Shown here piece after piece: positions 11,293-22,812 of a DNA stretch of 64,000 bases. Origin of the DNA: Hyaloperonospora brassicae (lineage: Eukaryota; Oomycota; Peronosporomycetes; Peronosporales; Peronosporaceae); contig CANTFL010000910.1 of assembly GCA_947650285.1 (NCBI GenBank), positions 1-64,000 on the forward strand, given 5' to 3'. The notes below the pieces were generated by a model, which was not told the origin of the DNA, did not search any database, and was given only the letters and a program-made list of their open reading frames with translations. The first letter of the stretch is position 1. Every line of letters begins with the position of its first letter. The position numbers and the translations under genes were made by a program.

Positions 11293-14115
11293 TTATACGA
11301 TTATGAAAGATGATCGGGCTTGGGAACCGATCTTGAACAAAGACGATGGAGCAGGTATGAACTTGTTCTGTAGACGGGGAATCTGCGATCCGGGGTGATC
11401 CCAATAGGCGTTGCGGAACTGGTTGCGCCAAGGATCCTCTTGGTCGGCCATGACTAACGCCTCTAGCAAGCCAGCTGGGTCGTTAGAGTGTCCTAACCCT
11501 GGATACCAAACTCGTTCTTCATGTGGGCGCGGATAGTGGAGGAAGAAGGGATCCAGCAGGATGTCGAGATCACAGTGGACAGAGATCATGCCGTTGAGTA
11601 TCTTCTCAAAGAAGTTCTTCCAACGTGCTCCAAAGCGAGATCGGCGCTGCTTTCGTTGACGCCAGAACGTTTGCATAAACCGTTCGGATCGTCGCTGGGC
11701 CGGAGAGATCGGGAAAGCATGAGTAGATTCCCATAGAGCTTGCCGATGAATGGACTCAAGCTCCAGGTAATGATGACTCATGTCTCGATACCATCCAGTC
11801 ACGGTGAACGATATCGGGTTCACGGGGACCACGATATTGTCCCAGGGGGCCGTAGCGTAAAGAGCCTGGATGTGCTGCCGCGAAATTAGCTTAGAGGCCA
11901 AAGTCCCCGTCGGAGGAGCTCGCCCATGACTGTGGAAGGGGAACAGAAAATTCCTGGGCTTGGAGTAGTGGTGAAACAGCAGTTCAATGGTCATGGTCCT
12001 CACGCAAACCATCGCGATCCGCGAAACTGAACAGGGAGCGATCTCGGAAGCTACCCGTCGGGAAGGCGCCAGATAATTGGGAATCTACCGATCCCTTGGC
12101 TGCTGGAGTGGTGGAAGATGGTCGAAATTATTGGAGGAGATGACTCTGTTAGCCACTTGGCGCGCCGGAAGGGTGATGCTGTTTTCGCTATCGGACAAAT
12201 AGCGATCCGAAAGCGCAGTAGACCCCGGAGGCGGACTAGCGGAGCCAGTCTCGCTGGGTGTTTCTCCTGTCGGCGACACCTCCATATCTTTCACGTCTCC
12301 ATCATCTTGAATTTCAATTACGGGGGCAGCCGCGACTGGAGAGGACGGGTACGAAAGATAACGGGGTTCCGGAGCGTCTGGAGAGAGCGACCGCGACAGT
12401 GCTTGAGCTGATGCGGTAGCTGCGGAAGAACCGGAAGCGATCTGGGCAGCCGGAGAGGAGTCTAAAGTCGAAGATCGGGCATCCGACTTAGGCTGACGAC
12501 GAGCGGTCGATCTCGAGCGGGACAACACAGAACGGGTCAAATCTCCCGAGCTAGAGTCTGACTCGTTCGGCTCCCCACTTCCCGATCCAGTCCTAGAAGA
12601 CGTGGACGAGGACGGCGAAGAAGAAAAATTGGGTGAAGGCTCGGGTGGGGCCAATCTGGACAGTTTCTTGGAGGGCGTTGAGGGATTCAACGACAATAGC
12701 CGGGAGGCCACACGGGTGGCAGAAGAATCTCTGAATCGTGACCGTGGTCGAACCCGCTGACGCTTGGTAGGCGGTCCAGACGATCTCGATCGAGACGTAC
12801 GGGCAAGCGGTCTCGATCTCTGGGTGGCGGAAACAGGTGGCGATCCGGCCGGAGTAGCACTCTTGGGCATCGGTCAAATGGTCAGTGCAGACGACCGGGA
12901 CCCGAGTATAGCACTGTTCAGGGTGTCGAGGAGGGCACGGTGTTTTGCTATGGCCCGATCCCGATCGTGTTCCGCCACCTGTAACTAATTGTATACTGTG
13001 AGGTGTTCCGCAAGCTGACGACGGAGGTTGGCGTTTTCCATCTGCGAAAGTGCCAACTGACCCTCCAGAGGAGTCAAATCATCCACTTGTTGCACGAGAT
13101 CTCCAATTGAAGCCAGCCCCTCTGCGATCTCCGCCTGAGACCGATCCAATTCCTCCTTCAAGTGCAAAAGATCTATGTGAAGGAAAGACCTGTCGGTGGT
13201 CAACTGGGTACGCTGCTGTCGGAGAGAATTAAGCTCAGCTTGGAGCGAAATGATTTAAGCCCTCAAAGCGTTCACCTGTCGTTCCAAGCTGCCTCGATCC
13301 TCATCGTTGGCACGTAGCAAAGCGCGTAGTCGGAGAATCTGCGCCGATTGGTCTCGATGTGTCCGCAGAGCTCGTTTACAATCGCTCAGAGAATGTACTG
13401 CGTCGACGTAGCGGCCTTGCATCAAATCATATCGACGCTGGACAAAAGAGACGAAAGGTGCGGCCGATCTGTACAGAGAATCAATCTCGTCTTGCAAGCG
13501 ATCGCCCCGGGCGACCGCATCTCGGTATGACTGCTGAAGCGCATGAATTGTATCGGTTTGGCTGCAGAAGGTAGCCTCTCGATCCCACAAATAAGAGACC
13601 GTAGCCAACGTAAGACGAACGTAGTCGGCAGAAACTCGCGGAAAGAAGCCGGTGACGCCCGCAATTGGAGCAGACCCTGTACGAGACTCACTAGGGGCTA
13701 GAATGTCGGAGCTGAACGCACCCAGGGTCGCCGGAGGTGCAGGAAGTGAGGACGGCTCAGAGGGACGATCTGGCGATCCCGTGACGATCGATGGCGACCT
13801 GACCGAACAGGAATCACTTGGAGACTCGTGTCGATCTGGAACAATTGGAGCATACATCCCGCGGTCCGGCGATCCAGACGGCAAGTTGCGGGCTGGGGAC
13901 GAAGGTCTGATCAACTGTCGATCTGGCGATCTTGGAGCGATCGGTGGAGATCCGGCTGGACCTAGATGGCGTGAAGACGCATGTTGATCTGTGACGATTG
14001 GAGCATACCTCCCGCGATCCGGCGATCCAGACGATGGGTCGCGATCCGGAGACAGAAATACGGTGGAGCCTTCTGACGAGATCGGCGAGGTGGGGAGAGG
14101 CGCTGGAGAGGCCAT
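11293..14115 (-). pseudogene. Antisense ORF of the Gypsy element (~940 codons, 4 in-frame stops)
   Basis: On the strand opposite to pol one frame runs from an ATG at 14115 to a stop at 11293-11295. It is broken only by TAA (13255-13257), TAG (12985-12987), TGA (12874-12876) and TAG (12085-12087); the four open pieces are all in the same frame. Part 1 (14115-13258) starts Pro/Ser-rich, with two copies of a GSPDRGxYAPIVxDxH motif, then becomes helical and coiled-coil-like. Part 2 (13254-12988) is strongly coiled-coil (EELDRSQAEIAEGL). Part 3 (about 12870-12088) is Ser/Arg-rich, low complexity, with an acidic VIEIQDDGDV. Part 4 (12084-11296) is globular, with WYRDMSHHYLELESIHRQA. I recognise no family. 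The position, convergent to pol beside the 3' LTR, is like the antisense ORFs of some plant Tat/Grande elements. A function is unknown. Confidence 0.7.
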
Positions 14116-14191
14116 AAGACGGACTTGAGTGGTTGGAGAGAAGTTGATGAGTGACTGCACTGAGGTCAATTGCTGTACAATGGACTTCAGT

Positions 14192-14203
14192 ACAGGGGGC
14201 GGT
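14192..14203 (+). promoter_or_regulatory. Polypurine-tract candidate
   Basis: ACAGGGGGCGGT directly precedes the LTR start TGTGGTGAAG at 14204. Purine-rich runs at this place prime plus-strand synthesis in LTR elements. It is short and has a C inside, so the call is moderate. Confidence 0.45.
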
Positions 14204-15999
14204 TGTGGTGAAGTCGCTAATCAAATTTTGTACGAGGATCGGTGGCTACCCAGTTAAGGCGTCACTTACTGGTGGAAAATGAGGCCATGGGACCTGGCGA
14301 TTCAATAAGGAGACGAAAGGCGATCTAAACGGGATCGGCGATCCGATCCAACTGTCGTCAGACTGATGGGTATGGAACGATCTGAGACGGGGTGATCTGG
14401 GACAAGACGACAGGTAGAACGATTTCCATGGAGCGATCTGGGACAAGGATCTGAGATCAGGTGATGTGATGTGACTCTGTGACGAAGGTGTAACATCCTG
14501 CAGGCCGGTGACACTCTCTACGGGTCTCCCAAAGGGAGTACTGGTAGAGGTTAATTATGGACCGATCTGGAAGTGGGGATGTTTTTGGGGGTCTGTGGGA
14601 CCGTTGTAAGAATTGTGGATGGTCCCATTGTGCGGATAAACCGTTGAGTATAGTATCGGAGCATGCACAATGAACGGAAAAGGCATATAGGGCCGGATCG
14701 CACTGTGTTGATCCTCAACGATCTCGAATTGGACATCAGATCGGTCATATTCCCTGTTGGTTATGGATAAATCGATGATGGAGATATTGAATCATGATGT
14801 ACATGCTTGATGTAGGTTCATGAGAGATGTCCCAAAAGTTCAGACCGAAAGAGCCAGTGGAAGCCGGTCGAATGGACGTCGCAAAATGGATTTAGGCACA
14901 TTCCTTATTTGGGTACTATTTTGGACCTTTCGGTACCAAAATTGGGTATTTGGTACCGTATTTGGAATTTGGTCCCTTTTGGTGTCTAGGTACGATATCG
15001 GGAGTATTGGCGCTATCTTTGGAGTACAGGTCACGAGATTTCGACACGTGTTCAAGGGGGCGGTCAAGCTTAAAGGTGATATCGACTTGGAGAGTGACCT
15101 ACGGGTAAGAATAGGCTTAAGGATAGGTTGGCTAATAATTGGTTGGTTAATAAACAGACTTGAACTCTACTTCTTCTGCTCACGACGCACGTTCTCCTCC
15201 CCTCTTCTCCGGGCAAGATTGATTTGGCTCCCCCGGCGGGTCAAGGCACGCGTGTTACGGGGACACAGAAGACCGATCTTGGATTGTTGACCAAGATCGA
15301 GAAGAGCGATCTCGGGATATCTGGTCCGGATCGATCAAGTACTCACACTCAACTCAACTGCTACGGTAGCAGCTACAAAACAAAGGAAAAGGAAATGGAT
15401 TTTGGACACAAGATCGCGAGACGGCTCAAGTGGTCAGAAGATCTGGACAAGGCGCTCAAGACAAGACCAAGCGATATCGAAGCGATCAACTGGACATATC
15501 GGCGTGTTTCATTTTGGCGAAACCAAGAACCGATCTGTCTATATTGTGCACTTCCGGCAAGATCGGCCGATCCCGAGACCATATCGGACCGATCCCAACG
15601 CAAGATCGACGCAAGACTACTATTTGCTGAGTGAAGATTTTCGCACAGCGAAGACCCCAATCCCGAAGACGAGTCGAGATCGGTGTGATTCAAGATCGAG
15701 ATCGCGACATCTCCAAATAGAGATCGCCGCGACTCAAGATCAGGATCGCAGAACCCCCGTTCGTGGTGTGAAGATTTACGCACCGAAAGCGAACGCTCAA
15801 CCCCAAACCCTCAGCGAGATCGACATCTCCCAAGGCCGTTACGAAGAGCTCAAGCCAGCCCGACCGACGGGTACACAAGGTGAGCACAAGGTCATACAGC
15901 AAGGCACGGATCGGAGTACCCCCTCCATGAGTCGGCAAGTCTGGGCAAGTGGAAGATCGACACTCACTAAAGGAATATTGTGAAATCGAATTCACCACA
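14204..15999 (+). repeat. Complete Gypsy 3' LTR, 1796 bp
   Basis: It starts TGTGGTGAAG and ends CTTCACCACA, a 10-bp terminal inverted repeat. It has the same length as the inverted solo LTR at 26025-27820. It is GATC-rich (about 15 copies in its first 550 bp) and has three GGTACC sites between about 14930 and 14970. It is followed directly by Copia A' coding sequence at 16000, so this element integrated into a Copia. Confidence 0.88.
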
Positions 16000-17568
16000 G
16001 AAGCAACGGACCTGGCAGAACCTGCGACTTTCCAAGACGCAATCAACGGTCCTGATCAAGTTCACTGGCGAAGTGCTGTGAAGGCGGAGCTTAAGTCGAT
16101 GCATCTTCGTGGAGTTCTTCGTGCGGCAAAGCTTCCAAGAGGCCAAGGCGCGATCGGCACCAAGTGGGTGTTCAAGATCAAGCGCAAAGCGGATGGATCG
16201 ATCGAGAAGTACAAGGCGCGCCTTGTTGCCAAAGGCTTCAAGCAGAAGTACGGCATCGACTACACGGAGACGTTCTCGCCCGTGGTGAAGTACGTGACGC
16301 TGCGTATGGTGATCGCGATCACCAAGTACTTCGACTGGCCACTGGATCAACTCGATGTGGTGACAGCGTTTCTCTACGGTGTGATGAAGGAGAAGGTGTA
16401 CTGCGTGGTACCAGAAGGCGTCGAGATGGATGACGACTTTGATTGTTTGAAGTTGATGAAGGCGATCTACGGTCTTAAGCAAGCTCCGCGTGTGTGGAAC
16501 GAGACTTTTGACGAGTTCGTGTGCTCCATCGGTTTCGAAGTGTCGGCGTTCGACCCATGTCTCTACATCAAAGTGGTCGATGGTCACTGCGTGCTCGTGC
16601 TGGTTTACGTGGATGACGTGTTGGTGACCGGCAGCTCGCTCGAGTTGATTGCACACACGAAGGCCGATCTCAAGACGCGCTTCGAGATGACCGACAGTGG
16701 CAAGTGTACTTTTGTACTAGGCATCGAACTGGTGGACGGCTTGGATGGCAGCGTGACGATGTGCCAGCAACGGTATGTCAACGACATCCTCAAGCGTTTC
16801 GGCATGCATGAGTGCAAGGCCACAACAAGTCCGGTAGATTTGAGTACTCGGCTTGTCGCAAGCAGTGAAGCAGCCAAGATCGACGTTCCGTTTCGTGAAG
16901 CTGTGGGAGCTTTAATGCACTTGATGACTGCGACGCGCCCGGACATTGCGTATGCTGTGGAGCACGTCTCACGCTTCATGGAGAACCCGCAGCAAGAATA
17001 TTTGACGGCGGTGAAGCGCATTTTTCGGTACTTGCAAGGGACCAAGTCGCATGGACTCCGCTTCCAGCCAAGCGACAAGATTGACTTTCGTGGCTACTCG
17101 GACGCGGACTGGGCCGGCGACCATGCTGATCGCAAGTCGACTTCGGGCTACACTTTCATTCTGATGTGTGCTCCTGTGAGTTGGGGAAGCAAGAAACAGC
17201 CAAGCGTGTCGCTGTAGACGAGTGAAGCGGAGTTTATAGCGCTGAGTCTGGCGATCCAAGAGGGCAAGTGGATCCATCGCCTGCTATGCGAGATCATGGC
17301 AGCCGCGAACGAGTCAGGACCGGACCTCGTCATCCGTGAAGACAACCAGTCGTGCATCAAGATGACGAAGAACCCGGTGAACCATGGCCGCGCGAAGCAC
17401 ATCGACGTCAAGTACCATCACATCCGTGATGAGGTCAAGCGCGGTGAAGTGAAGCTCGAGTATTGCGAGACTTCCGTGATGATGGCGGACACTATGACCA
17501 AGGGACTTTCGGGACCTCGTCACAAGGACTTGACGACATCTCTCGGCATCCGTGCGAGTTCGGATTGA
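16000..17568 (+). pseudogene. pol: Copia A' RT-RNase H fragment
   Basis: This begins in mid-gene right at the Gypsy LTR end and reads through the Copia reverse transcriptase ([19 protein letters not shown], then [10 protein letters not shown]) and RNase H ([19 protein letters not shown]) to the normal stop. It is nearly identical to 28061-29625, with under ten differences seen by eye. A TCG-to-TAG change creates a stop at about 17215 in the [10 protein letters not shown] stretch, and LMGAPV has become LMCAPV. It is the 3' half of a Copia of the A family; the 5' half is not found to the left of the Gypsy. Confidence 0.85.
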
Positions 17569-17575
17569 GGGGGCG

Positions 17576-17851
17576 TGTTGAAGGTTACCGTAACAACCCG
17601 AACTCTAAGGTGTAGTTCTTACGGGATAGTTGTTGCGTCGGTAATTACGCAGGAATGGTTAGACGAGTAGGGTGATTAGATGCGCCGACTGATTATATGT
17701 GGATACATATAAATCAGGGCGTAGGCAGATAAGCTCTGACAATCAATCGCTTTCCAATCTCCATCTACCCCCCAAGTGTCTTCTCCGGTCTTCCGAGTGG
17801 ACTCCCAGCATCCTTCCCAGTTTCGGTCGTCAAGCTTCACACCTATCAACA
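17576..17851 (+). repeat. Copia A' 3' LTR (276 bp)
   Basis: It starts TGTTGAAGGTTACC, eight bases after the pol stop, and ends CTATCAACA. The ends TGTTGA/TCAACA form a 6-bp inverted repeat. It closely matches 29633-29909. It abuts Copia C coding sequence at 17852. Confidence 0.85.
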
Positions 17852-20609
17852 ATATCAACTCCGAATTTCTTTGAGAATCCTTTGGACACCAGTCTTGCCT
17901 TGAAACGTTCAGCTTCGCCAGCTTAATTTTCGTTGACGCGAAACACCCATCGGCACCCGATGGCTTTGCGACCTTTCGGAAGAGGCACGATCTCCCACGT
18001 GTCGTTTCTCTGAAGCAAGTCGAACTCCGAGTCACACGCTTCTTTCCACTTGCCGGAGTCGCTTGATTCCATCGCCGACTTGAATGTAGTCGGCATTTCC
18101 CTCACTGAACAAACGATGTAGGCTGATTCAAAATCCATCGCAGCCGCTGACACATGCTCAAGCGACGAACCTTTGTACGTTCTTCACTTGGGACTTGGAA
18201 TGACGGTAGCTTTATCAAGTGATTAAGTGTGCGTGTGTTTCTTGTTGTTGTTCTTCGAAGACCTGGTGCCTTGTTCGTCATCGTCGCTCGAGTCCATATC
18301 AATGTCAGTTTTACCTTCTTCTTTTTCTTCGTCCTCGTCTTGATCCTCGAATTCAACGACACTATACTCATCGTTGTAGTTGCGCGGACCTTCATCAAAC
18401 TTTTCTTCCATGAACGTGGCATCGCGACTGATCTTGATCGCTCCGGTTGACATTTTCTCGAATCGATATGACTTCTAAAGTTCGGCGTACCCCAGGAAAG
18501 GACAAAGTGACGACTTGGAGTCTAACTTCGCGCGTTTGTCTAGAGGCACTTAAACATACGCGTGGCATCCAAACACTTTAAGATTCGCCAGAATCGGTTT
18601 CTTCATCGTCCACACTTGATATGGTGACTTGTCTTGGTGGATGACACGTGTTGGACAGCGGTTTCGAAGAAACATCGCCGTCATCACTGCTTCACCCCAG
18701 TAGCTCTTTCCCAGTCCAGCATGTTCCATCATACAGCGCGCACACTCGATCAGCGTGCGATTCATTGTCTCAGCTACTCCGTTGAGCTGAGGAGTATAGG
18801 GGGTGTGAACTTTTGTTGTATCCCCCTTTCCGTGCAGAATCGTGCCAACTTGTCGGACTTTTACTCACCCCCATTGTCGCTTTGAAGGTACTTCACGCGC
18901 TTTCCGGTTTGTGTTTCGGCCATCGCAGCGTATTTCATGAACTTCGCCGCAACTTCAGATTTGCTCTTGAGCAGGTACACGACACAGTATCTTGACTTGT
19001 CGTCGATGAATGTCACGAAGTACCGCTTTCCACCGAAAGTTGCCATCGACATCGGTCCGCATACGTCGCTGTGAATCACTTCGAGCAGTTTGGAGGTGCG
19101 AGCTGTAGTGTTTGATTAAAAGCACATTCGAGTCTGTTTTCCCAGAGCACAACCTTCACACACGTCCCACTTCTTAACCGAAGAGATGTCAATTCCAATT
19201 TCAATGTTCTTCGTCACGATGCGATTGAGTCCATCGTGACCTATGTGGCCAAGCCGAAGGTGCCAGAGGTACGACTTGGTGTCCCCTTGACATCCCGACG
19301 ACTTGGCTGCATATGCTTGTTCCGGCAACACTGGAGTCATTTTCAGCTTGAACAGTCCTTTACCTTCACGGGCACCAATTTTCCACTTGGGACCTTTCGA
19401 TTCTTCATAGCACCCATCCTTTGTGAACGTTACTGGGCCGACGTCCTTGGTAAAGCGGCCGACTGAGAACAGGTTTCTGGATAACTTTGAGATGTGCCAC
19501 ACGTTTGTGAGCACACCTTTCTTCATCCCTTGGGGTGTCTTCATCGACATGACAATGTCGCCACTGCCGATTGCTTGGACGATTCCATCATCCACGAGAT
19601 GGACATCCACAGTGTCAAACACCTTGTAGTTCCGCATGAACTTATTGGAGCACGTCATGTGCTGCGTCGCCTCGGAGTCGACTAGCCAGATGTCGCTCAA
19701 TTTCGCAGATGTCGTTTCACTGATCGAGAAGAGGTAGTCGTCCGAGTCTTCTTCTTGAGCCACGTATGCACGTTGTGATCGATAACTGTCTCCGCTGTCC
19801 TTAGCGCGCTGTGGCCGGTGTCTCTCCGTGTTTTCTTGGATGCGCGAGGGGCACTCCGCCATCCAGTGATTAATTTTTCCGCAGTTGTGGCACGACCAGG
19901 TCTTCTTCGCTGGTCGCCCTTTGCGTTGATTGTCCCTTGTGATGAACGCTTGGCCTTGCGAAGCTTCGTCACCTTTACTTCCTTGCTCCTTCCGCTTCAT
20001 TTCTTCATGAAGCAGTCGAGACGTCACGAGCTCCCAGCTAAGAGTGTCTGAGCGCGACTCCAAAGCTGTGATCAAGAATTGATACGAGTCACTCAGGCTG
20101 CCGAGAAGTGTGATCACCAGATCGTCCTCGCAAACCGGGGCCCCCACCGCTTCTAGCTGTTCCGCCAACGTCTTGAGCTTGTTGATGTGTTCGAGCACAT
20201 CGTCGCCTTCTTCCATCATCGTCGTGAAGAAGCGACGTCGCAAGAAGAGCTTGTTGGCAAGACTCTTCTTCTCGAAGTGGTCTTCCAACCTTGACCATGC
20301 GTCGTATGCACCACTTGCCGACCGGACCAACGGTAGCTGGGAATCTTCCATGGCTAGACAAATCACTGCCATCGCCTTCCTTGACTTCCTCTTGTACGCC
20401 GCTTGGTCCAACTGAGTCACGCACTGTTCCGCCTTGATCTCGCCGCTGACAACCTCCCACAGGTCCCGTTCCTCCAGCACCATCTGCATCTTGAACTTCC
20501 AGGCGTGGAAGTTAGTTCCATCGAACTTGGAGACGCGGAGGGAGGAGGCGTGCATGGCAGCGAGGCTTGAATTGTTGGCGGTCGCAGAGCTTAACGAACT
20601 TGGGCTCAT
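17852..20609 (-). pseudogene. gag-pol: Copia C gag-PR-INT-RT, 3' truncated, broken
   Basis: Read leftward. A 497-aa frame (20609-19116) holds Gag, a zinc knuckle CHNCGKINHWMAEC, a protease site reading DSEATQHM where DSGATxHM is normal, and the integrase HHCC region (HLRLGHIGH ... CEGCALGK). After a stop, broken frames carry the integrase core (HSDVCGPM; LQSDNGGE, about 19080-18860), a later integrase segment (18765-18550), an acidic linker, and the start of RT (KGRKAIGCRWVFRV, 18153-17923; an in-frame stop follows). The sequence ends in the KARLVSKGF motif where the Copia A' LTR begins. It is a different Copia family from A and B. The ATG lies in GGTAATGAGCCC, resembling the A/B primer-binding site. 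Confidence 0.82.
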
Positions 20610-20902
20610 TACCTAAAGAACTTTAGACTTCTTTGTCCGGATGCAAAACACAAAGTGAATACATATTTGTGAAAGGTACTCAGTTCGCAACTTTGAATAC
20701 TACTTCTAAGCCAATTATTCGCAGTGACTTCATCCACTGACGTCACCCACTGACGTCATGCAATGACGTCCTCCAATGACGTCATTCCCTGACTTCGCCC
20801 TTACTGGTACATACCGGTACCAACCGGTATATCAAGGCTTGGTCTTCCGCTTGTTTCAACACTTGACGCAGCTTGGCGAAGTGTCTTCTTCACAGCCGCC
20901 GT
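20610..20902 (-). repeat. Copia C LTR/leader region (boundaries uncertain)
   Basis: This is the non-coding sequence upstream of Copia C gag. A piece of it (GAACTTTAGACTTC ... GCAAAACACAAAGTGAATA) recurs at about 51715-51770, so it is a mobile, repeated sequence and probably the LTR. I could not fix TG/CA ends. It contains the 13-bp repeat array at 20725-20802. From about 20903 the sequence belongs to Copia E on the other strand. Confidence 0.5.
20725..20802. promoter_or_regulatory. Six 13-bp repeats carrying TGACGTCA (CRE/bZIP) sites
   Basis: Starts at 20725, 20738, 20751, 20764, 20777 and 20790 are exactly 13 bp apart. The cores are TGACTTCA, TGACGTCA, TGACGTCA, TGACGTCC, TGACGTCA and TGACTTCG. 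TGACGTCA is the palindromic CRE/ATF-type bZIP site. The location upstream of Copia C gag fits an LTR enhancer. Binding is inferred. Confidence 0.6.
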
Positions 20903-22520
20903 CTGTCCAACAGTTTCAACAAAGTTCAAGTTTACAAGCTTGGTCGACGGCAATGATGGCGAGATCCTGGTGGCTAATGGCAACAAGGAAGCCATCAAAG
21001 GTGTGGGGAATATCGTTGAAAAGGTGGTCCTACCTAACGGGGATAAGCTCAAGATCGAGATCAAGAACGCGCTCGATGTGCCCAGCATGAGCAAAAATCT
21101 GCTTTCGGTGCCGCAGATCAACAAGCATGGCAACTTCCAAGTGGTGTTCGACGGGGCTACGATGTACGTTGCTCGCAAGGATTCCAACCAAGTGGTGGCA
21201 GCTGCCGATCTTGTAGATGGACTCTACTGGCTTCGCACGACGCAGCGATCGGCCAATGTGGCATCAGGCGGTAACGCCGTTGATCTACATGCGCGAATGG
21301 GTCATGCTTCAGTCGATGTGCTTTTCAAGATGGTGACAAACAACATGATCAAGGACGCTCCGATCTGTTCCAAGCCGAATGGACCAAATGTGTGTCGAGG
21401 ATGCCAAGAAGGGAAGATGGTCCAAAAACCATTTCTGAGCAACCGTGACAAGCGTACCTACAACACCTTCGAGATGCTCCATTTCGACATCTGCGGGCCC
21501 ATGGAAGAAAAATCTCTGGGTGGCAGCAAGTACCTGCTGCTGATTGTGGATGAAGCCAGCGGGTGCATGAAGGGATTTTGTCTTCATGCCAAGTCGGAGA
21601 GTGAAGAGTGCATCAAGAATTACATCACGAGGATCCAGACGCAGTTCAACAAGAAGGTCAAGTTTGTGCGACACGATGGAGCGCGCGAATTTTCAACGAA
21701 CTCGCTTCAAGATTTCTACGAAGGCGAAGGCATCGAGCAGCAAACCACGGTGCCATACGCGCATTAAGCCAACAGAACTGCCGAACGCGCGATTCGGACC
21801 ATCGTCACAATCGGTCGCAGCATGCTCCATCATGCCAAGTTGGACAAGCGCTTCTGGGCTGAAGCGGCTGTGGCGGCTGTCTATGTGAAGAACCGTCTGC
21901 CGTCACCCAAGATCTCGCACAAGACACCGTTCGAGATTGTCTACAATTACAAGCCAAGTGTCAAGCACATGTGTATTTTCGGGTGCCAAGCATACATCTT
22001 GACCCCGAAGGTGAAACGACTCAAGTGGGATTCCAAGGCGCGTGCTGGATTGTTTTAGGCTACGAAGAAGTGTCCAAGGCGTACCGAGTTTACGACATCG
22101 AGGCGGGGCAGGTGATGATCCGTCGCGATGTCAACTTCGATGAATCGGCATTTGGACTTTCGATGCTGATCTCCGATGACGACGCTGATGGCCTGGACTT
22201 CGAATCGATCGAGTTGGATGATGAAGACCCGCGTCCCAGATACTTCAAACAAACGGGAAACCGCGAGGCCCAACCCACTCACGAGGATGAAGATGCAAGT
22301 ATGCCCCGAGCAGTGCGCCAACGACCCGGATTGGAAGCATCAAGCGCGCCTGATGACCGCTCATCACGTCGAGCCAATGGAGATGAAGAAAGGAAGTCGG
22401 AAGAGCAACATGACACACCGACTTACCCCGCGTTTTGGCATGCGAGTGCGAATGCTGTCGAAGCAGCAATGGATTTGTCGGAGCCGTCGACATTTGAAGA
22501 ATCAGTTGTTGATGGTATGG
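20903..22520 (+). pseudogene. pol: Copia E protease-integrase fragment, broken
   Basis: It starts just after where the protease DSGA motif would be and reads the Copia integrase: [36 protein letters not shown], then a TAA stop at 21765-21767 just before the NRTAERAI glutamate. It goes on through KLDKRFWAEAAV and [10 protein letters not shown], then a shift near 22030, and an acidic linker to about 22520. Reverse transcriptase is missing. It is clearly related to Copia A and B but more diverged. No LTR is attached. Confidence 0.8.
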
Positions 22521-22609
22521 CAAGAGCGCGACGAGAAGACCGGAAGAGACCGGAGGGAGCGAAGAGGCTTGAGGAGCGGAGCAGAGAACACTTGCTCACT
22601 TGAGGGAGG

Positions 22610-22805
22610 ATTCGAAAGTGATATATTCATAGGTCTTAACTCTGCCTACCCTAGACTGCATCCAATCACATGGTGCATCTAATCAACCTGATTTACACGC
22701 GTCTAATCATCCTACGCGTCTAATCATCTCTGAGGTAATTACCGACGTAAGAACTATCCCGTAAAAACTACGCTTAAGTTCGGATTGGATCAGTAACCTT
22801 CAATA
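22610..22805 (-). repeat. Partial Copia LTR (B/A-like), inverted
   Basis: Read leftward from 22805 (TATTGAAGGTTACTG), this follows the Copia B LTR sequence, including TAGACGCGTAGGATGATTAG and the GGATGCAGTCTAGGG segment, to about 22610 where it breaks. It is the 3' LTR of fragment F. The stretch 22521-22609 between Copia E and this LTR shows nothing recognisable. Confidence 0.75.
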
Positions 22806-22812
22806 CGCCCCC

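Larger units (their letters stand above)
5028..15999 (+). mobile_element. Gypsy element, right copy (gag-less, dual RNase H, antisense frame)
   Basis: Order on the plus strand: partial 5' LTR, an immediate jump into the pol protease region at about 5852 (no gag, no primer-binding site), pol to 11079, a short spacer, an antisense reading frame (14115 to 11293), a short purine tract and the complete 3' LTR 14204-15999. Aligned with the left copy, the deletion removes the ~2.6 kb between LTR and pol. The domain order PR-RT-RNase H-second RNase H-integrase-chromodomain resembles the oomycete Chronos/Archon groups and, by convergence, plant Tat elements. Pol is full of frameshifts, so the copy cannot move by itself. 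Confidence 0.85.

Noticed and set aside
17852..17930. A separate gene between the Copia A' LTR and Copia C
   Set aside because: On the minus strand it reads KARLVSKGF and neighbouring RT residues, so it is the cut end of Copia C.
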